In this document: positions 1 through 8,472 of the stretch, in pieces
Position numbering within the stretch: position 1 is the stretch's first letter
How the letters are laid out: each line of letters begins with the position of its first letter
Assembly: GCA_903910495.1 (NCBI GenBank)
Contig: CAIVZW010000118.1
Location: forward strand, 1-27,387
From: an uncultured beta proteobacterium
GTDB lineage: Bacteria > Pseudomonadota > Gammaproteobacteria > Burkholderiales > Rhodocyclaceae
Reading direction: 5' to 3'
Length of the DNA: 27,387 nucleotides
The notes under the pieces: model-generated
The model's database searches: none
What the model saw: only the letters and a program-made list of their open reading frames with translations
What the model was told of the DNA's origin: nothing
Program-made: the position numbers and the translations under genes

Positions 1-237
1 AGCAAGGTATTGGCCTTGCCGCAAAGCGCCGTACTGCTGCGCGACGGGTTCAGCTACGTGTTCCGTATCGGGCCGGACAATCGTGTCATCCAGACCAAGG
101 TCAGTGTTGGCCAGCGCAGCGGCGATCTGATCGCGATCACCGGCGGGCTGGAATCCGGCATGGCCGTGGCCAGCAACGGAGTCGGTTTCCTGGCTGACGG
201 CGATCTGGTACGCGTGCTTGCGGCGCCGGTCAGGTGA
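1..237 (+). CDS. RND efflux periplasmic adaptor (membrane fusion protein), C-terminal end only
   Basis: This is the 3' end of a gene that begins outside the window; frame 1 is open from base 1 to a TGA at 235-237. The visible 78 residues include PQSAVLLRDGFSYVFRI and end in a short beta-rich tail (GDLIAITGGLESGMAVASNGVGFLADGD). This is the usual membrane-proximal/beta-barrel end of HlyD/AcrA-type adaptors that bridge an inner-membrane RND pump to an outer-membrane channel. The next gene, an RND pump, starts 7 bp downstream on the same strand, which fits an adaptor-pump operon. The transported substrate cannot be told from this fragment. The family call rests on the tail sequence and on context. 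Confidence 0.82.
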   Translation, partial: SKVLALPQSAVLLRDGFSYVFRIGPDNRVIQTKVSVGQRSGDLIAITGGLESGMAVASNGVGFLADGDLVRVLAAPVR

Positions 238-244
238 GAAGACG

Positions 245-3200
245 ATGATCAACGTTTCTTCCTGGTCGATCCGCAATCCGATTCCGGCCATCCTGCTTTT
301 CCTGCTGTTGACGCTCGCCGGTCTCATGAGCTTCCACGCCATGAAGATCCAGAACATGCCGGACATCGACCTGCCGATGGTAATCGTCACGGCATCGCTG
401 CCGGGGGCAGCGCCGGCGCAGCTTGAAACCGAGATCGCGCGCAAGATCGAGAACTCGGTCGCCGCGCTGCAGGGCGTCAAGCATATCTACACGATGATCC
501 AGGACGGCACGGTCGTCGTGACCGTCGAATTCCGCCTGGAAAAACCGACGCAGGAAGGCCTGGATGACGTGCGCGATGCCGTGTTGCGCATTCGCTCCGA
601 CCTGCCGGGCGATATGCGCGACCCGGTGATCACCAAGTCCAATCTCGCCGGGACGCCGATTCTCACCTACACCGTGGCCTCCGTGCGCATGGACGAGGAA
701 GCGCTGTCGTGGTTTGTCGACAACGAGGTGGCCAAGGCCATGCTCAGCGTGCGCGGCGTCGGTGCCGTGGCGCGTGTTGGCGGAGTGGCGCGGCAGGTGC
801 GCGTGGAGATCGACCCGGATCATCTCCTGGCGCTCAACGCCACCGCCGCAGATGTGTCGCGCCAGCTTAGGCGCATCCAGCAGGAGGCCTCGGGTGGCCG
901 TACCGATGTCGGCAGCGCCGAACAATCGGTGCGCATGATCGCCACGGTGCAGACGGCGGCGGAACTCGCACACATGGAAATCCCCCTCTCCGACGGTCGC
1001 CGCATCCGGCTCGATCAGGTAGCGACCGTCGACGACACCATCGCCGAACGGCGTACGGCCGCTTTCCTCAACGGCAAGCCGGTGGCCGGCTTCGAGGTTG
1101 TTCGCAGCAAAGGCGCCGGCGAAGTCGATGTGATGAACGGCGTACGCGAGCAGATCCGCAAGCTGAAGGAAAAGCATCCGGACATCACGGTTGATGAAGC
1201 CTTCAATTTTGTCGACCCGGTCGTCGAAAACTACGACGGCTCGATGGCGCTGATGTACGAGGGCGCCGCGCTCGCCGTGCTGGTGGTCTGGCTGTTCCTG
1301 CGCAACTGGCGGGCCACGCTGGTCTCGGCGACAGCGCTGCCGCTGTCGATCATTCCGACCTTCGCGGTGATGTACCTGTTCGGCTTCACGATCAATGTCG
1401 TCACGCTGCTCTCGCTCTCGCTGGTGGTTGGTATCCTTGTTGATGATGACATTGTCGAAATCGAAAACATCATCCGCCACCTGCGCATGGGCAAGACGCC
1501 TTATCAGGCGGCGATGGAAGCCGCCGACGAAATCGGGCTGGCGGTCATCGCCACCACGTTCACGCTGATCGCGGTGTTCCTGCCCACGGCTTTCATGACC
1601 GGCATCGTCGGAAAATTCTTCGTCCAGTTCGGTTGGACGGCGGCCATTTCGGTGTTCTTTTCGCTGGTCGTGGCGCGTATGCTGACGCCGATGATGGCTG
1701 CCTACCTGCTCAAGCCCACTACCCACGGGCATGAAGAAGCGCGCTGGGAGCGCCTCTATATGCGGCTTGCGCAGTGGTGCCTCAAGCACCGCCTGCGCAC
1801 GACGATTCTTGCCGTGGTGTTTTTCCTTGGGACGCTGATCGGGCTGACGCCATTGCTGCCGACCGGTTTTATTCCTCCGGATGATCTTTCGCAGACACAG
1901 GTGGCGCTGACTCTGCCGCCGGGCAGTACCTTCAGCCAGACCCTGGCCCTCGTCAAACAGGCCGAAGCGCTGGTCGGCAAGAATCCGCAGGTGAAAACCA
2001 TTTACACCGCCATCGGTGGCGGTGCCTCCGGCAGCGATCCCTTTGCGCCGCAAGGCGCGGCCGAGGTGCGCAAGGCAACCCTGACCATCAACCTGACGCC
2101 GCGCAGTGAACGGCGGGGAATCAGCAAGCAGTCGGTCGAGGCCGAGTTCCGCCGTGAACTTGAGGTGCTGGCCGGCGTGCGGGTCCGGGTCGGGCTGGGT
2201 GGCAGCCAGGAGAAATACCAGCTTGCGCTATCGGGCGACGATGGCCGGGTGCTCGCCGAACATGCGCAGAAGGTCGAGCGCGAATTGCGCACCATTCCCG
2301 GCGTGGGCAACGTCACCTCCAGTTCCAGCCTGGTTCGGCCCGAACTCGAAATCCGCCCTGACTTCACCCGTGCGGCCGATCTTGGCGTGACCTCGGAGGC
2401 GATTGCCGATACCTTGCGCGTGGCGACTTCGGGCGATTACGACCAGGCGCTGGCCAAGCTCAACCTGTCTCAGCGGCAGGTGCCCATCGTCGTCAAGCTG
2501 CGCGACGACGCGCGCAAAAACCTCGATCTCGTTTCCCGGCTGACCATCCCCGGTCGTCACGGCCCCGTGCAACTCGCCAACATTGCCGACATCAGCCTGG
2601 TCGGCGGCCCGGCGCAGATCGACCGTTACGACCGCTCGCGCAACATCAATATCGATGTCGAACTCAATGGCGTGCCGCTTGGCGAAGTCGAACAAAAAGC
2701 CGTAGAGTTGCCCAGTCTGCTGCAACTGCCGCCGGGCGTGACCAAAGCCGCCATCGGCGACGCCGAGGCCATGGGCGAATTGTTTGAAGGCTTCAGCCTG
2801 GCCATGGCGACCGGTGTGCTGTGCATCTATATCGTGCTGGTCCTGCTGTTCAAGGATTTCGTCCAGCCGGTGACCATTCTCGCGGCGCTGGTGCTCTCGG
2901 TGCCCGGTGCCATCCTCGCCCTGTTCGTCACCCGCACCGCACTGTCCATGCCGGCGATGATCGGCCTGATCATGCTCATGGGCGTGGCGACCAAGAACTC
3001 GATCCTGCTCGTCGAATACGCCATCATGGCCCGGCGCGAACGCGGCATGAACCGCTGGGAGGCACTGCTCGATGCCTGCCGCAAGCGCGCCCGCCCGATT
3101 GTCATGACCACTGTCGCCATGGGCGCCGGCATGCTGCCGATCGCCATCGGCCTCGGCACCGACCCCAGCTTCCGCGCACCTATGGCGGTTGTCATCATCG

Positions 3201-3304
3201 GCGGCCTGATCACCTCGACCTTCCTCAGCCTGCTGGTCATCCCGGTGGTGTTTACCTATGTCGATGACGTTCGGGCGTGGGTGCTGAAAGTGCTTGGCAA
3301 GTGA
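245..3304 (+). CDS. RND multidrug efflux permease, HAE-1 (AcrB/MexB-like) family
   Basis: A complete 1019-residue inner-membrane proton/drug antiporter, the usual length for the family. The start is the ATG at 245, preceded by a GAGAAG ribosome site. It gives the expected N terminus (MINVSSWSIRNPIPAIL) with a first membrane segment at about residues 10-30, whereas an upstream in-frame GTG would run into the adaptor gene. The first periplasmic porter half follows. The central membrane block carries DDD at residues 400-402, matching the paired aspartates of the proton relay in TM4 of AcrB. A second porter half and a C-terminal membrane block (with GLIMLMGVATKNSILLVEYA) complete the two-fold repeat. 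It probably works with the adaptor encoded just upstream; no outer-membrane channel gene follows here. Substrate unknown. A long reverse-strand open frame across this gene is a codon-bias shadow. Confidence 0.95.
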   Translation: MINVSSWSIRNPIPAILLFLLLTLAGLMSFHAMKIQNMPDIDLPMVIVTASLPGAAPAQLETEIARKIENSVAALQGVKHIYTMIQDGTVVVTVEFRLEKPTQEGLDDVRDAVLRIRSDLPGDMRDPVITKSNLAGTPILTYTVASVRMDEEALSWFVDNEVAKAMLSVRGVGAVARVGGVARQVRVEIDPDHLLALNATAADVSRQLRRIQQEASGGRTDVGSAEQSVRMIATVQTAAELAHMEIPLSDGRRIRLDQVATVDDTIAERRTAAFLNGKPVAGFEVVRSKGAGEVDVMNGVREQIRKLKEKHPDITVDEAFNFVDPVVENYDGSMALMYEGAALAVLVVWLFLRNWRATLVSATALPLSIIPTFAVMYLFGFTINVVTLLSLSLVVGILVDDDIVEIENIIRHLRMGKTPYQAAMEAADEIGLAVIATTFTLIAVFLPTAFMTGIVGKFFVQFGWTAAISVFFSLVVARMLTPMMAAYLLKPTTHGHEEARWERLYMRLAQWCLKHRLRTTILAVVFFLGTLIGLTPLLPTGFIPPDDLSQTQVALTLPPGSTFSQTLALVKQAEALVGKNPQVKTIYTAIGGGASGSDPFAPQGAAEVRKATLTINLTPRSERRGISKQSVEAEFRRELEVLAGVRVRVGLGGSQEKYQLALSGDDGRVLAEHAQKVERELRTIPGVGNVTSSSSLVRPELEIRPDFTRAADLGVTSEAIADTLRVATSGDYDQALAKLNLSQRQVPIVVKLRDDARKNLDLVSRLTIPGRHGPVQLANIADISLVGGPAQIDRYDRSRNINIDVELNGVPLGEVEQKAVELPSLLQLPPGVTKAAIGDAEAMGELFEGFSLAMATGVLCIYIVLVLLFKDFVQPVTILAALVLSVPGAILALFVTRTALSMPAMIGLIMLMGVATKNSILLVEYAIMARRERGMNRWEALLDACRKRARPIVMTTVAMGAGMLPIAIGLGTDPSFRAPMAVVIIGGLITSTFLSLLVIPVVFTYVDDVRAWVLKVLGK

Positions 3305-3601
3305 AAGGTGTCGGAGTGACCAGGCACTTGGTCGGGTGAGGAGTTTATGGTAAAAATCGACCCACTGCGGAAGTAGCTCAATTTAAGAAGCGGTCGTTCA
3401 ACTTTTCGTGCCTTCTGAGATAGTCCGGTGCATTTATATTGATCTCTGCAACAAACATGAAGCCCACCCCCTCTACCACAATTCCTCTTGAACCCCGGCA
3501 AGTTGCCGGTTTCGCAGCAAGAATAATAGAGAGTCATGGCAGTCAATGATAGGCTTTGATACCATGGAACACAGATTTGCTGCGCTTCAAAGGAGAATTA
3601 C
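3305..3601. other. Intergenic region between the efflux pump and the MNT/HEPN module
   Basis: I see no convincing gene here. A small reverse-strand frame overlaps the pump end and has no family signature. The stretch is AT-richer than the pump gene. It holds the first copy of a diverged direct repeat (3358-3398) and ends in a good Shine-Dalgarno (AAAGGAG, 6 nt before the ATG at 3602). A weak hairpin (GACCA/TGGTC near 3318-3333) has no T-tract, so I do not call it a terminator. Confidence 0.5.
3358..3398. repeat. Diverged intergenic direct repeat, copy 1
   Basis: The block CGACCCACTGC, then 21 nt, then GCGGTC and a TT two bases later, is found again at 4737-4777 in the same orientation and with exactly the same spacing. 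The central 21 nt are largely different. Together the copies bracket the MntA-HepT pair and the small membrane-protein gene. No known insertion-sequence end is recognised. Confidence 0.5.
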
Positions 3602-3898
3602 ATGAATATAAGACCCTCTTCGGCTTTAAACCAAAATCGGGAACTGATCCGGCGCGTCGCTCTCAGTCATCGCACGAATAATCCTCGTGTATTCGGATCT
3701 GTTGTCAATGGGACGGATACGGAAAACAGTGATTTGGATTTGCTTGTTGACCCCTTGCCTGGAGTGACATTATTCGATCTTGGTGCAATACAGATCGAAC
3801 TGGAAGCTTCTCTTGGAGTTTCTGTCGATGTCTTGACCCCTAAAGATCTTCCAAAGAAGTTTCGTGAGCAAGTTCTAGGGGAGGCTATTCCCGTATGA
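3602..3898 (+). CDS. mntA: MntA-type minimal nucleotidyltransferase antitoxin
   Basis: A 98-residue MNT-domain protein. The nucleotidyltransferase signature GSVVNGTDTENSDLDLLVD (residues 32-50) contains the GS pair (G32, S33) and the metal-binding aspartates D44 and D46. A third aspartate lies in SVDVL (D76). Characterised MntA antitoxins neutralise a partner HEPN RNase by adding AMP to a tyrosine near its active site; all catalytic residues for this seem to be present. AAAGGAG stands 6 nt before the ATG. The stop overlaps the start of the HEPN gene (ATGA), so the two are translationally coupled. The region is AT-richer than the neighbouring pump gene, as is common for acquired toxin-antitoxin modules. 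Confidence 0.93.
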   Translation: MNIRPSSALNQNRELIRRVALSHRTNNPRVFGSVVNGTDTENSDLDLLVDPLPGVTLFDLGAIQIELEASLGVSVDVLTPKDLPKKFREQVLGEAIPV

Positions 3899-4245
3899 TC
3901 ACAAAACGAAATCGCCAGACCGACTATGTTGAACTTATGCTCAGTGCAGCTGGTCAGGCAAGCAGTTATATTGAAGGAATGACAAAAGATGATTTTCTGG
4001 AAGACCTGAAAACTCAAGATGCTGTCATTATGAAGCTGTTGGTCATTGGTGAGCTAGCGGCCCAACTGTTAGATGAGTACGCAGAGTTTGTAGCCCACTA
4101 TCCAGACATTCCGTGGTTCCAAATGAAAGGGATGCGTAATCGAATGGCACATGGTTATTTTGAACGGGACTTGGATGTTATATGGAACACAGTTCAGTCC
4201 GCTATCCCTGATCTGGAAACCAAGTTGCGTTCAATTGCTTCTTAA
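3895..4245 (+). CDS. hepT: HepT-type HEPN RNase toxin (DUF86 family)
   Basis: A 116-residue all-helical HEPN protein. The catalytic RX4HXY motif is intact as RNRMAHGY (R81, H86, Y88), followed by FERDLDVIW, typical of the family. In characterised pairs this motif forms the RNase site of a dimer, and the tyrosine is the residue AMPylated by MntA. Its ATG overlaps the mntA stop by 4 nt. The hairpin at 4263-4288 followed by a T-rich run lies 18 nt after the stop and probably ends the transcript. With both partners intact the module is probably functional. Confidence 0.93.
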   Translation: MITKRNRQTDYVELMLSAAGQASSYIEGMTKDDFLEDLKTQDAVIMKLLVIGELAAQLLDEYAEFVAHYPDIPWFQMKGMRNRMAHGYFERDLDVIWNTVQSAIPDLETKLRSIAS

Positions 4246-4262
4246 CGCACCAACTTCACAAG

Positions 4263-4300
4263 CCCCTTCGCAGTCCAGACTGCAGGGGATTTGTCTTTTC
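4263..4300 (+). terminator. Rho-independent terminator after hepT
   Basis: The left arm is CCCCT (4263-4267), a 2-nt bulge, then GCAGT (4270-4274). A CCAG loop follows, then ACTGC plus AGGGG (4279-4288). This is ten paired bases with one bulge, followed by ATTTGTCTTTTC. It is placed directly after the toxin stop on the same strand. Confidence 0.7.
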
Positions 4301-4415
4301 TTCAAAACACATTTACTCAACTAGGCGAGTGGCATGCCTCGTGGCTGACCCAAATGAGACGATCAGACGATTGTAAAGCCGCCGTTTCCACGATTCTGTT
4401 CGAGTGTTATCTCCG

Positions 4416-4676
4416 TTAAGTCTTTGAAGGTTTGCTACGTGACCAAGCAATAAAAGCCAGCCCAATAATCGTCTGAAATATCACGTAACTATATGGGCCA
4501 AATATTTCCGTAATCCCTCGATACAACCAAGACCAACGTCCCGTTGACAGGCTGGTTGGATTCGGAAAGAAGAAGTCGAAGAAGGCCCCCATCAGAAACA
4601 AAAGTCCAATTCCGAGACGGCCCATGCTCAGAATCTTAGGATCTTTAATGAAGAAATTGCTGTCTTCAAATTTCAT
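4416..4676 (-). CDS. Small hypothetical membrane protein
   Basis: An 86-residue open frame. An AGGGA stands 8 nt before its ATG. Two hydrophobic stretches are visible, at about residues 20-37 (LGIGLLFLMGAFFDFFF) and 60-78 (YSYVIFQTIIGLAFIAWS), separated by a loop with several Trp, Arg and Gly. This suggests a two-pass inner-membrane protein. I do not recognise a family. It lies convergent to hepT and downstream of the ankyrin gene on the same strand, 226 bp away. Its hydrophobic pattern and ribosome site argue for a real gene, but its coding status is not certain. Confidence 0.5.
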   Translation of the reverse strand: MKFEDSNFFIKDPKILSMGRLGIGLLFLMGAFFDFFFPNPTSLSTGRWSWLYRGITEIFGPYSYVIFQTIIGLAFIAWSRSKPSKT

Positions 4677-4736
4677 TCTGATATTCCCTGTAACCCAGTC
4701 CTGCGGCAGCTTTCAAAGATCATCAATACGAACTTT

Positions 4737-4777
4737 CGACCCACTGCCGACGTTCGATTTCATCGAAAGCGGTCATT
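4737..4777. repeat. Diverged intergenic direct repeat, copy 2
   Basis: CGACCCACTGC, then 21 nt, then GCGGTC and TT, in the same orientation and spacing as the copy at 3358-3398. In this copy the variable centre contains a perfect short palindrome (TTCGAT, TTC, ATCGAA at 4753-4767). The second copy lies between the small membrane-protein gene and the ankyrin gene. Confidence 0.5.
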
Positions 4778-4902
4778 GCTGCCGACAATCTGTCGAGTCA
4801 TCGCTGCTTAACTATTTGTGCCATGGTTCCCATTCAAGGTACGCAATTAAGCTAAGGAACCTCGATTCTTGATTGGTGGACATTCAAAATTATGTTTCAA
4901 GA

Positions 4903-7900
4903 TTAGGGCTTGAGCAGATCGAGGATTTTCTTGTCAATATCGCTGACAGCGATGTCGGCCGCGATCTCGCGCTTGCTGTTACGAACACTCTTGTCCGCGC
5001 CCACTTCAATCAATGCCGACACCGTCATTGAATTACGGCTTCTCGTCACAGCCCGATGCAGAGGAGTATTGCCCAGAGTGTCCTGAGCATTTACATTTCC
5101 TCCTCGCGCAATCAAGTAGTTTATCGTTTCGCGGCTGGCCCCTTGGTCTGCCGCGACGTGAAGAGGCGTGGTCCCATCGTCTGTGGCTTCAGTTGCAGAT
5201 CCACCTCCCGAATCGATGACTAGCGCTAGCATTGTCTTTCCTCCGAGCACCGCGTCATGAACTAGACGTGCTCCGTCTGTGGCAACAACGTCCGTATGCG
5301 CACCCGCATCAATCAGAGCTTTGACCGCATCTCTTCCAGAAGAATTTCTAACAGCGTAAAAGATTGGTGTCCTGCCCGAGTTGTCTTTCGCCTCAACCGC
5401 CGCGCCGCGCTCAATCAACAGATTGATCACATTTGCGAACCGAGCGTAGTGCAGCGCTGTCTTTCCTTCGGAATTTTTTGCGTCGGCTGACGAGCCGGCG
5501 TCTATGAGCATTCTTGCTGCATTGACCGAGGAAAATCTCTGTACGACGATATCAAGGGCGCTTTGTCCCCGGTCATCTCGAAGAACAATCTTAGAGCCCA
5601 GATCGATTAACGCACGAATGGTTTCCTCTTTTCCATGTTGAAGAGCTGCAAACATTAGCGGGGTTTGACCGCGGCCGTCCTTCGAGTCGAGTCCGGCACC
5701 GTGCTGAACCAATACACGAATAGCATCGTTGCGGCCACTTTGGCTCGCGAAATGTAATGGTGTTCGGCCGCTGGCATCTGGCACATCGGATTGCAGTCCA
5801 CGCGCAATTAGGTAATTCACCAGCTCGATATTATTCCCCGACGCCGCCCTGTGGAGCGCCGTAACACCGTCCTTCGCAACAGCATCGAGTGCGATGCCTT
5901 TAAGTTCGAGCGACTTAACGGCTCTAAGGAATCCCATCCCGGAAAAGACCGCAGCTAACGGCGGGACTTCGTCGTCAGGGGGAGCCAATCGATTGGAGTT
6001 TTCGACTGCTGCAACAGCGCCATCCTCCGATCTATGTAGTGATGTGGCAGCAATGCGATTTCCGTCATTCTGCTCCGAGCGGGCAAAGAGATCCGCGCCA
6101 CCCAAAACAAGAAGTCGGATGACCTCGGTATGAGTTGGGTAATACGTCCCAATGTTACTAATTCTATGCAGTGGCGTAATCCCTCCCCTGTACGTCGCGT
6201 TTGGATTTGCGCCTCGGGCAAGTAGTATCTTGACGATTCCGGGATGCCCTTGGACCGTTGCGGCATGCAACGGCATTCCTTCTCCTGAGTCTTGTACATT
6301 TAAGTCCGCCCCGGCAGCGATGAGGAATTCAACCATTGCTGGCTTATTGAGGCCAGATGCGACATGCAGCGGCGTAAAACCTTGACGCGCCGGTGCATTT
6401 ACCTTCGCGCCGTGCTCAAGAAGTACCCTCGCCATCTTAATTGAGCCAGTTCTTGCTGCATGGTGAAGTAGTGTTTCATCCGTGTAAGGCTTTTCGTCTC
6501 GATAATGGACCTCTGCCCCTGCATTCAGAAGCGCGTCGGCATATTCAACGCTATCTTCTTTCACCGCGCGCATGAGTCTCAGATTTTGTTCAGGCTTATC
6601 GACCGATGTGGCAGCCGCTCTGGCCGAACCAGGGCTTGATGCGATGAGCGCCCGTAGTTGTGCTTTTCGCTCGCTTCGATTTTCCCGGTATTGGACGGCC
6701 GGGGAATAGCCATTGTGTTGTGCCCGCATCAACCAAGAGTCGGCTTTTCGTTCGTCGATCCAAACGCCGGCTCCGACATCAAATATTTCTGCCATCGCCA
6801 ATTCGGCCGCTGGAAGCCCTTGGTTCGCGGCTGAATCAATAAGTTTGAGCGAGCGCTGAAAATCCTGCGGCACACCTTTACCATTGCGATACATCAATCC
6901 CAGCGCGAATTGCGCTCTAGCAAACCCCTTGTCCGCGGCCAGCCTATAGTAGGCTTCAGCCTTGGTCAGATCCTTATCGACCCCGATCCCTTGGTCGTAA
7001 TGGACGCCGAGATTATATTGCGCACGCGGCAATCCTGAATCTGCAGCCTTTTTTGTCCATTCAAACGCAGTTTTGTGATCCTGACTGACGTTTCGACCAA
7101 TTGCATAAAGTCTACCAAGTTCGGCCTGAGCAATTGGATCATTATTTCCCGCATCTGCACGAAGAGATTCAAAAGCAACTGAATCGCCCCGAATTGCAGC
7201 GTTGGCTTTCTCGCGCAACTCTTTTTCTTTTTTCCTGTCACTAATGAAATCGCTTGTGTACGCAGTTGGCAATGGTGGCGGTATTCGATGAGAAACGCGA
7301 AACGCCTGGATGATTTTGACGACTTCTTTTGTGGACTCCGCTGGTAGCGAAGGGAACATCAATGGCACTGGGTTAGCAAAGGTGAGCGTTGATATCAGTT
7401 GACCCAGCCCCCGACTTTGAAGTTGATTTAGCGCAGGTGATGCCGAAGCCTTCTTAAATTGTTCCTCCTCAAGCTTGGACAACACAGGCTCTTTTAGATC
7501 ACCCAATGCATCAAGGGTCTTTGTAAATGTCTTAGAATCTTCATCTTTCTTGACAGATAACGCAGTAAACCGGACAAGAATCAGCGATGCGAGTAATTTG
7601 TCAGCATGACTAACCGATCTGATAAATAGCTCTGATCGAAAGAAACTGGCCGCTTCCTCGAGTTGGCTATCGCTGAGGCCTTCCAATGCCAAGCGTATGC
7701 TGGGGTCTTTCGCCGCCTTGAGCCCTGAGTTGGCATCAAAGGCATCTTGATAGCCTTGAATTACCGCTGCCTCGGCGCGCTTCCAATAGGTATTCTCCGA
7801 ATTCCATTCAGGGCTTAGATCGGACTTCTCTCCCAAGTCTCTTAACTCGTTCACTATGGCGATGTGGCGCACAGGCCCTAGGGCAATTAACCGATATTTT

Positions 7901-8037
7901 GGGAAGTCGATACTCCCAAGAATATGTGTAACCTCGTCGATATGATTTTTGCGCTCCGTAGCGGATGCAACGACGGAAAGCACGAGTAGCAAAGTGAAAA
8001 CCCAACGGGGCGCGACGCGAGTTACCAATCTCGACAT
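4903..8037 (-). CDS. Exported SEL1-repeat and ankyrin-repeat protein (1044 aa)
   Basis: The N terminus (MSRLVTRVAPRWVFTLLLVLSVVASATERK) is a signal peptide with a likely cut after ASA, so the protein is exported. A helical region of about 270 residues without a recognised domain follows. Next come SEL1-like repeats at about residues 300-445 (for example AQYNLGVHYDQGIGVDKDL and AQFALGLMYRNGKGVPQDF). About 15 ankyrin repeats then run from about residue 480 to the C terminus, each with the GxTPLHxAA...LLxxGA pattern. Both repeat types are protein-binding scaffolds and no enzymatic domain is visible. Position: monocistronic, with AAGGA about 8 nt before the ATG and a long upstream region. It may act on the cell envelope or on partners outside the cell, but no target can be named. 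Confidence 0.9.
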   Translation of the reverse strand: MSRLVTRVAPRWVFTLLLVLSVVASATERKNHIDEVTHILGSIDFPKYRLIALGPVRHIAIVNELRDLGEKSDLSPEWNSENTYWKRAEAAVIQGYQDAFDANSGLKAAKDPSIRLALEGLSDSQLEEAASFFRSELFIRSVSHADKLLASLILVRFTALSVKKDEDSKTFTKTLDALGDLKEPVLSKLEEEQFKKASASPALNQLQSRGLGQLISTLTFANPVPLMFPSLPAESTKEVVKIIQAFRVSHRIPPPLPTAYTSDFISDRKKEKELREKANAAIRGDSVAFESLRADAGNNDPIAQAELGRLYAIGRNVSQDHKTAFEWTKKAADSGLPRAQYNLGVHYDQGIGVDKDLTKAEAYYRLAADKGFARAQFALGLMYRNGKGVPQDFQRSLKLIDSAANQGLPAAELAMAEIFDVGAGVWIDERKADSWLMRAQHNGYSPAVQYRENRSERKAQLRALIASSPGSARAAATSVDKPEQNLRLMRAVKEDSVEYADALLNAGAEVHYRDEKPYTDETLLHHAARTGSIKMARVLLEHGAKVNAPARQGFTPLHVASGLNKPAMVEFLIAAGADLNVQDSGEGMPLHAATVQGHPGIVKILLARGANPNATYRGGITPLHRISNIGTYYPTHTEVIRLLVLGGADLFARSEQNDGNRIAATSLHRSEDGAVAAVENSNRLAPPDDEVPPLAAVFSGMGFLRAVKSLELKGIALDAVAKDGVTALHRAASGNNIELVNYLIARGLQSDVPDASGRTPLHFASQSGRNDAIRVLVQHGAGLDSKDGRGQTPLMFAALQHGKEETIRALIDLGSKIVLRDDRGQSALDIVVQRFSSVNAARMLIDAGSSADAKNSEGKTALHYARFANVINLLIERGAAVEAKDNSGRTPIFYAVRNSSGRDAVKALIDAGAHTDVVATDGARLVHDAVLGGKTMLALVIDSGGGSATEATDDGTTPLHVAADQGASRETINYLIARGGNVNAQDTLGNTPLHRAVTRSRNSMTVSALIEVGADKSVRNSKREIAADIAVSDIDKKILDLLKP

Positions 8038-8081
8038 TAGGCAAATCCTTAATCTCGTTGTTGCTGCGGCGATATCATTCG

Positions 8082-8094
8082 GATAAATTTTATC
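8082..8094. promoter_or_regulatory. Palindrome upstream of the ankyrin gene (possible operator)
   Basis: GATAAA-T-TTTATC read on the plus strand: 6-bp perfect arms around one central base, 45 bp upstream of the ATG. It is a candidate regulator site, but AT-rich palindromes of this size also occur by chance. Confidence 0.25.
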
Positions 8095-8354
8095 GCTTCT
8101 GATTTATGATTCTAACAGCCAGTCGGTAAGAGCCTAACGACAACCAGTCACTCAGACTAATACATTTGTCATTATGCAATGTTTCATCTGGCATGGATAG
8201 AAACGGCGATCACCGGCACTGAGTGGCCGCTTTTGGGAGCAATGCCGAAGGTCCGCAATTGGCCGTTAACGGACCAACTCAAAACTTGTCATGTGTGTCA
8301 GGTGTCCGTGTTCTCGGACTCATGAAGGGCATATTCTCCCATCTTTTAAATAGG

Positions 8355-8402
8355 GGGGTCGAATCCTTTTTGAAAAGTAATGCGATGCAGACCCCAATGG
8401 CA
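8355..8402 (+). repeat. Dispersed repeat, copy A
   Basis: The block 8359-8402 matches 21797-21840 in the same orientation, with a common core CTTTTTGAAAAGTAATG and a common end CCCAATGGCA. In this copy GGGGTC (8355-8360) and GACCCC (8390-8395) form a short inverted repeat around the core. It is intergenic. See the copy at 21778-21842. Confidence 0.6.
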
Positions 8403-8472
8403 AATGGCACTATTGTTTGAAACCAAGTCGGCATAACGGATCTTGGAACGAAGATAATTACGCAGGCCTCGT

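Larger units (their letters stand above)
8038..8472. other. 435-bp intergenic region between the ankyrin and HigBA-like genes
   Basis: Contains the 5' region of the ankyrin gene on its left, including a short palindrome at 8082-8094, and a dispersed repeat at 8355-8402. The stretch near 8223-8260 (GGCCGCTTTTGGGAGCAATG) loosely resembles the GCGGTC part of the 3358/4737 repeat read in reverse. Short open frames crossing this stretch on either strand lack ribosome sites and family signatures; one overlaps the antitoxin gene by 88 bp. Confidence 0.5.

Noticed and set aside
230..2053. 607-residue open frame on the reverse strand across the RND pump gene
   Set aside because: It lies fully antisense to a well-conserved gene. 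Its composition (very rich in Arg, His, Asp, Gln) is typical of a codon-bias shadow, and it has no family motif.
3318..3333. Terminator after the RND pump
   Set aside because: The 5-bp hairpin is weak and no T-tract follows.
3256..3546. 96-residue reverse-strand frame over the pump end and spacer
   Set aside because: No family similarity, overlaps the pump gene, and no ribosome site is seen.
8045..8472. CRISPR array or tRNA in the longer intergenic spaces
   Set aside because: I see no regularly spaced direct repeats and no cloverleaf or CCA-end pattern here or in the other gaps.
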